The position numbers and the translations under genes were made by a program. From Coprinopsis marcescibilis (Eukaryota; Basidiomycota; Agaricomycetes; Agaricales; Psathyrellaceae), in NCBI GenBank assembly GCA_004369085.1, contig ML210268.1, positions 6,221 to 55,039 of the forward strand: a stretch of DNA of 48,819 bases, in the 5' to 3' direction. Of this stretch, positions 45,493-48,819 are shown one piece after another. Below the pieces are notes generated by a model. It did not search any database. It was not told the DNA's origin and was given only the letters and a program-made list of their open reading frames with translations. Positions within the stretch are counted from its first letter, which is position 1. Each line of letters starts with the position of its first letter.

Positions 45493-46861
45493 GCCGGTAC
45501 ACCACCAATATCTCAACAACAGGAACGCAAAAAGCAAAAGGTTAAAAAAACTCTACCCCAGCGAGCTCCGTTCACTTATACCGTTCGTGTCCCAGCCGGA
45601 GGTGCCACAATGTCCGATAATATCCAGTGCCCACCCTACCGCTCGGTCACGGTGTTTGTGAAATGAACGATTCAGGGACCGTTTCCCCGTTCGGAATGAT
45701 GATTGAATGGGAACATAGCCAAACCCCCAAATGGTTGGGGCTTCTAGCCCTCCGAGCCCATCCATCATGTCACCATTGCCAAGAGCTATGCAGACCAAGT
45801 GCGTACGGACTGCAACGCAGGTCTGTGTCCGAGAAAATCGATTTATCTAAAGTTGGTAGATAAAGATAAACGAAGTAGAAGCGTACTGTGTTACTTGGAT
45901 GATAGCCATCTTGGTCAAAGGTTAACGGGTAACGGTAATTTCTCAATACCATCAATCTCTCGACGTCTTCTCGCACACCTCAGATTGGACTGTGGAAACT
46001 CCCCAGCGGTCTCGACTCTCAATCCAATCGCACCACAAGTCCCAAAGATAACCACATGTAATAACTTCGGATACCGGCCCCGTCCCCAAACCATCGTTGA
46101 ATGTCCGTGACGATAGCGCCAGGACGAGATGGGAACAAGAGCATCCCCCCAACCCTATGCGGACGTCGACAGGCCCCGGTCCAAGACATTACTTACATTA
46201 CATACCCTCTCTCTGTCATACACAGTGAACAGAGAACCAACCTCGTTGACGTCAGTGCCGAGCGAGGGCCACAAGGCGTAGAGGCGTAGAGGCGGTGATG
46301 CAACGAGGCAAAAGTTTGCAACGAGGCAACGAGGCTTGGGCGAAAGCATCGCGAAAGATCAGTGGCGAAAGATCAGTGGCGGACAATGCGTCGGCATTGC
46401 TTTCTATAGCCCCGAACTCCAATCTACCCATGTACATACTCATAGGCGTCTCCCATACAATCTCCAAAGACCCTACATACAATCTCGAACTCGAACTCAA
46501 AAGACGCTCAGTATAACCTCGAACTCGAAAGACGCTCGGTACACTCTCGAACTTAAAAGTCGTAAGTGCGATGAGCAGGTGCCTCGAGGCCCTAACCCTG
46601 CCTAACTTTGCAGGACGTCGGACGTCATCGATGCAGGCTCTAGAGTCCGGCGGAGAGCAACATATCCCGAAATTGTCGTTGTTTTACACGGTGGGAAGTT
46701 CAGCTGGGCGGGGGATGCTGCGCAGTACATCATACATGCACGAGTATTAATAATAATAAAATGACTCGGGATGGACACTCAGAGCCTCGAGCCTCGACTC
46801 TGCGCGTGCTGGTTGGTGAACACACGAGGCTGATGTGGCCAGGATCTGAATTGAATTTGGG

Positions 46862-47154
46862 AGATCTGAACGCCGAGTTAGTAGTGAGTATCTACATATG
46901 CCGTAAAGATGAATGAATAGGAATAGGAATAGGGAAAAGCAAGACCTAGTGTGGAGGTCGTCGCATATAAGCCTAGCTAAGATGTTCCCTCGGCTTCCCT
47001 TAGCCCTACATGATGGCGCATTTGGAAAGCCACTGGGGTGCAGAGTCCAACCACGATATGGGATATTATGAAAGTATATGAGCGTAGTACTACGAGTAAG
47101 TGGTAGCAACGAACGGCAACGACGGTGTGACGGTTCCTGTTATCTTCAGATTCT
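46862..47154. repeat. Direct duplication, unit A
   Basis: Similar to 47235-47497. Shared blocks include GAGTATCTA, ATAGG, AAGACCTAGTGT, GATGTTCCCTC, TTCCCTTAG, GCGCATTTGGAAA, CCACGATATGGGATA, GTAGTACTAC and GTAGCAACGAACG, with indels between. Confidence 0.8.
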
Positions 47155-47234
47155 TTCCCGTTCCAGTTATCTGTTCCAGTGCAAACATAGCAAGGATATG
47201 GATATGGGTATGTGCACATCAGAATCTGAGTTTA

Positions 47235-47497
47235 AGATCTGGATGCTGTTCGTGAGTATCTATAATCTAATACGCCATAAATATGAAGGAATAGGTAAAA
47301 GAAAGACCTAGTGTAGTGGTTGTCATATTAGCCATGATGTTCCCTCAGATTCCCTTAGCTCTAAATAGCGCATTTGGAAATTCACCAGAGTCGAGCCCAC
47401 AACCACGATATGGGATAAGTATGTTTAAGTGTAGTACTACTTACTTGAGTAAGTAGCAACGAACGACAGCATGACGGTTCCCATAATCTTCAGATCC
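47235..47497. repeat. Direct duplication, unit B
   Basis: Second copy of the 46.86-47.15 kb unit, same orientation, about 80 bases downstream. Diverged by substitutions and small deletions, with no coding potential. Confidence 0.8.
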
Positions 47498-48290
47498 TCC
47501 TGTTCTCCCTTACAGTGCAAGGCATCTGCCAGGCTGAGACTCGAGAGTCAAGGTTACCGACATACATAGTACATGTCATGGACCCAGGGCCAGGCACACC
47601 GATAAGATAAACATACTAAATAAGCTCAAGGACACGCAACCTCGCCGGCGGTGTTGGTGGGAGGGACCACTTCAGCTTTTTATTGTCCACTTACATATGG
47701 ACTTACTTACTTGCTTACCTGGAACTCGACAGACGAGCCCCTTCAGGGAGTTGGACTTTGAGCATGTGCAATGATGTGGCGGCAAGTTACATATGCAAGT
47801 AGCAAACTTGTTGTCCTGTCGACGCTGGATAAGATTAGGATTCTAGGAGAGGAGAGAGGAGAGAAGAGGCTGGCAACGGTTTACGGTGCTTTGCATAACT
47901 TTCTTGCACAACATCATTCAATGCGCAATTCGTGTTTCTCATCAATTATGTACGTCGTGAGATTGCGGATGGCTGACTACCGGTCAGAGGTCGAAATTGA
48001 CGCTAGGCAAGGTCTGTCAAGGTCCCAAGCTGTACCACTAGAGCCAAAATACTTAAGAAATGTCGGTTGGTTTTCGGGGTCTCTTGCATCAGATCGTGCA
48101 CGACGAGTGAAAGAAAGTTTGTGTGCAAGACGTTATGCAAAGCACTGTAAGGTCTGCTGAGGAGAGTAAGTACCCACGCAGTAATCGAAACTTGATTATT
48201 ACTATTAGGGAGTGGCGCCCAGACTCCAGTTCAACTTGTTCCAAAGTCCTGTATATGTAGGTGTGCGTTGGATTCGTCACAGTGTTGGAC

Positions 48291-48478
48291 GGTCACTGAC
48301 CGAGATGACTTTGATGCGACCAGTCAGTGACCGGTCGGTGACGGGTCAGTGGGTCAGTGACCAGACAAGTGACCAGTCATTAACCGGTCAGTGACCAGTC
48401 AAGTGACCGTCAGTGACCCGTCAGTGACCAGTCGGTGACCAGTCAGTGACCGTCAGTGACCGTCAGTGACCGGTCACC
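48291..48478. repeat. Palindromic minisatellite GGTCASTGACC
   Basis: About 190 bases made of 10-11-base units. GTCAGTGACC occurs eight times exactly, with variants CGGTGACC, AAGTGACC and ATTAACC. GGTCA-N-TGACC is its own reverse complement around the central base. Degenerate relatives (GTCGCTGACCAGTCACT) continue near 48665-48685. Confidence 0.92.
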
Positions 48479-48819
48479 TTACAAAGCTGTCCAGGTCGCT
48501 AGTTTTTCCTTTATCTACCGCCGCGATTGATTTTTTTTGTGTTCTTATCATATCTCAATTGAGCCCGAAATGGTCGGAACGGTGTAGTACTTGAAACTCA
48601 GGTCAGTGTGTCCAGTCAATATTTCAATGACCGTCACTGTCCATTTTCGGTGACTCTCGCGTTGGTCGCTGACCAGTCACTAGCAGACCCGCACAACGCT
48701 GCAGTCTCACCGACATTGCTTACTTACTCGTGGTCCGCAAAAGTGATGGCTAGTTACATAAGCGACCAGACGCGTTCACGGTGGTAGTTCATTTTGTACT
48801 GGATGTTATTCCACACAAT

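Larger units (their letters stand above)
45490..48819. other. 3.3-kb gene-free region with repeats
   Basis: No coding sequence with recognisable features up to the window end. It contains short iterations near 46330-46380 (GCGAAAGATCAGTGGC twice) and 46485-46555 (CTCGAACTCGAAAGACGCTC-like), a roughly 280-base direct duplication at 46.86-47.50 kb and a palindromic minisatellite at 48291-48478. Confidence 0.5.

Overview
The window reads as chromosomal DNA of a filamentous basidiomycete (class Agaricomycetes is my inference). Genes are broken by many short GT-AG introns of about 45-65 bases, exons are small, and several families are typical of mushroom-forming fungi: a DUF6534 membrane protein, an A-T-R adenylate-forming reductase, a 7-TM protein of a basidiomycete-expanded type, a large Set3-like PHD/SET protein and a secreted ferritin-like protein. 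There are no operons. Gene models below were built by hand: wherever exon lists are given, all splice phases agree and the frame stays open.

Layout. 1-5960: two tandem copies of an MFS transporter gene (first one cut by the window edge), duplicated with about 400 bases of 3' flank. 6378-14208 (minus): a 2512-residue Set3-like protein with PHD and SET domains and long low-complexity tails. 15021-15907: a pogo/Tigger-type non-autonomous transposon keeping only the C-terminal end of a transposase. 16.0-17.8 kb: degenerate sequence, probably transposon debris. 17820-20035 (minus): third MFS copy. 20851-21460 (minus): secreted SnoaL-like protein. About 22.4-23.6 kb (minus): unresolved single-pass membrane protein gene. 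24362-25795 (plus): 7-TM protein. 26752-28625 (plus): secreted ferritin-like protein with long Gly/Ser linkers. 28773-30053 (minus): LYR-motif protein. 30490-31385 (minus) and 33724-34264 (plus): two small unrecognised proteins with Asn/Gly-rich short repeats resembling amyloid-forming motifs. 34705-38863 (minus): NRPS-like A-T-R reductase. 39896-40659 (plus): methionine sulfoxide reductase A. 40833-42063 (minus): transaldolase-family protein. 43386-45373 (minus): DUF6534 protein with 17 exons. 45.4-48.8 kb: gene-free, rich in repeats including a palindromic minisatellite.

How they work together. The neighbours do not form an obvious pathway. The NRPS-like reductase, MFS transporters and SnoaL-like protein could be read as a metabolite locus, but they are tens of kilobases apart and separated by housekeeping genes, so I do not call a cluster. 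The most unusual content is the pair of repeat proteins at 30.5-34.3 kb, the splice architecture (three GC-AG introns, micro-exons of 12 to 20 bases) and the repeat arrays.
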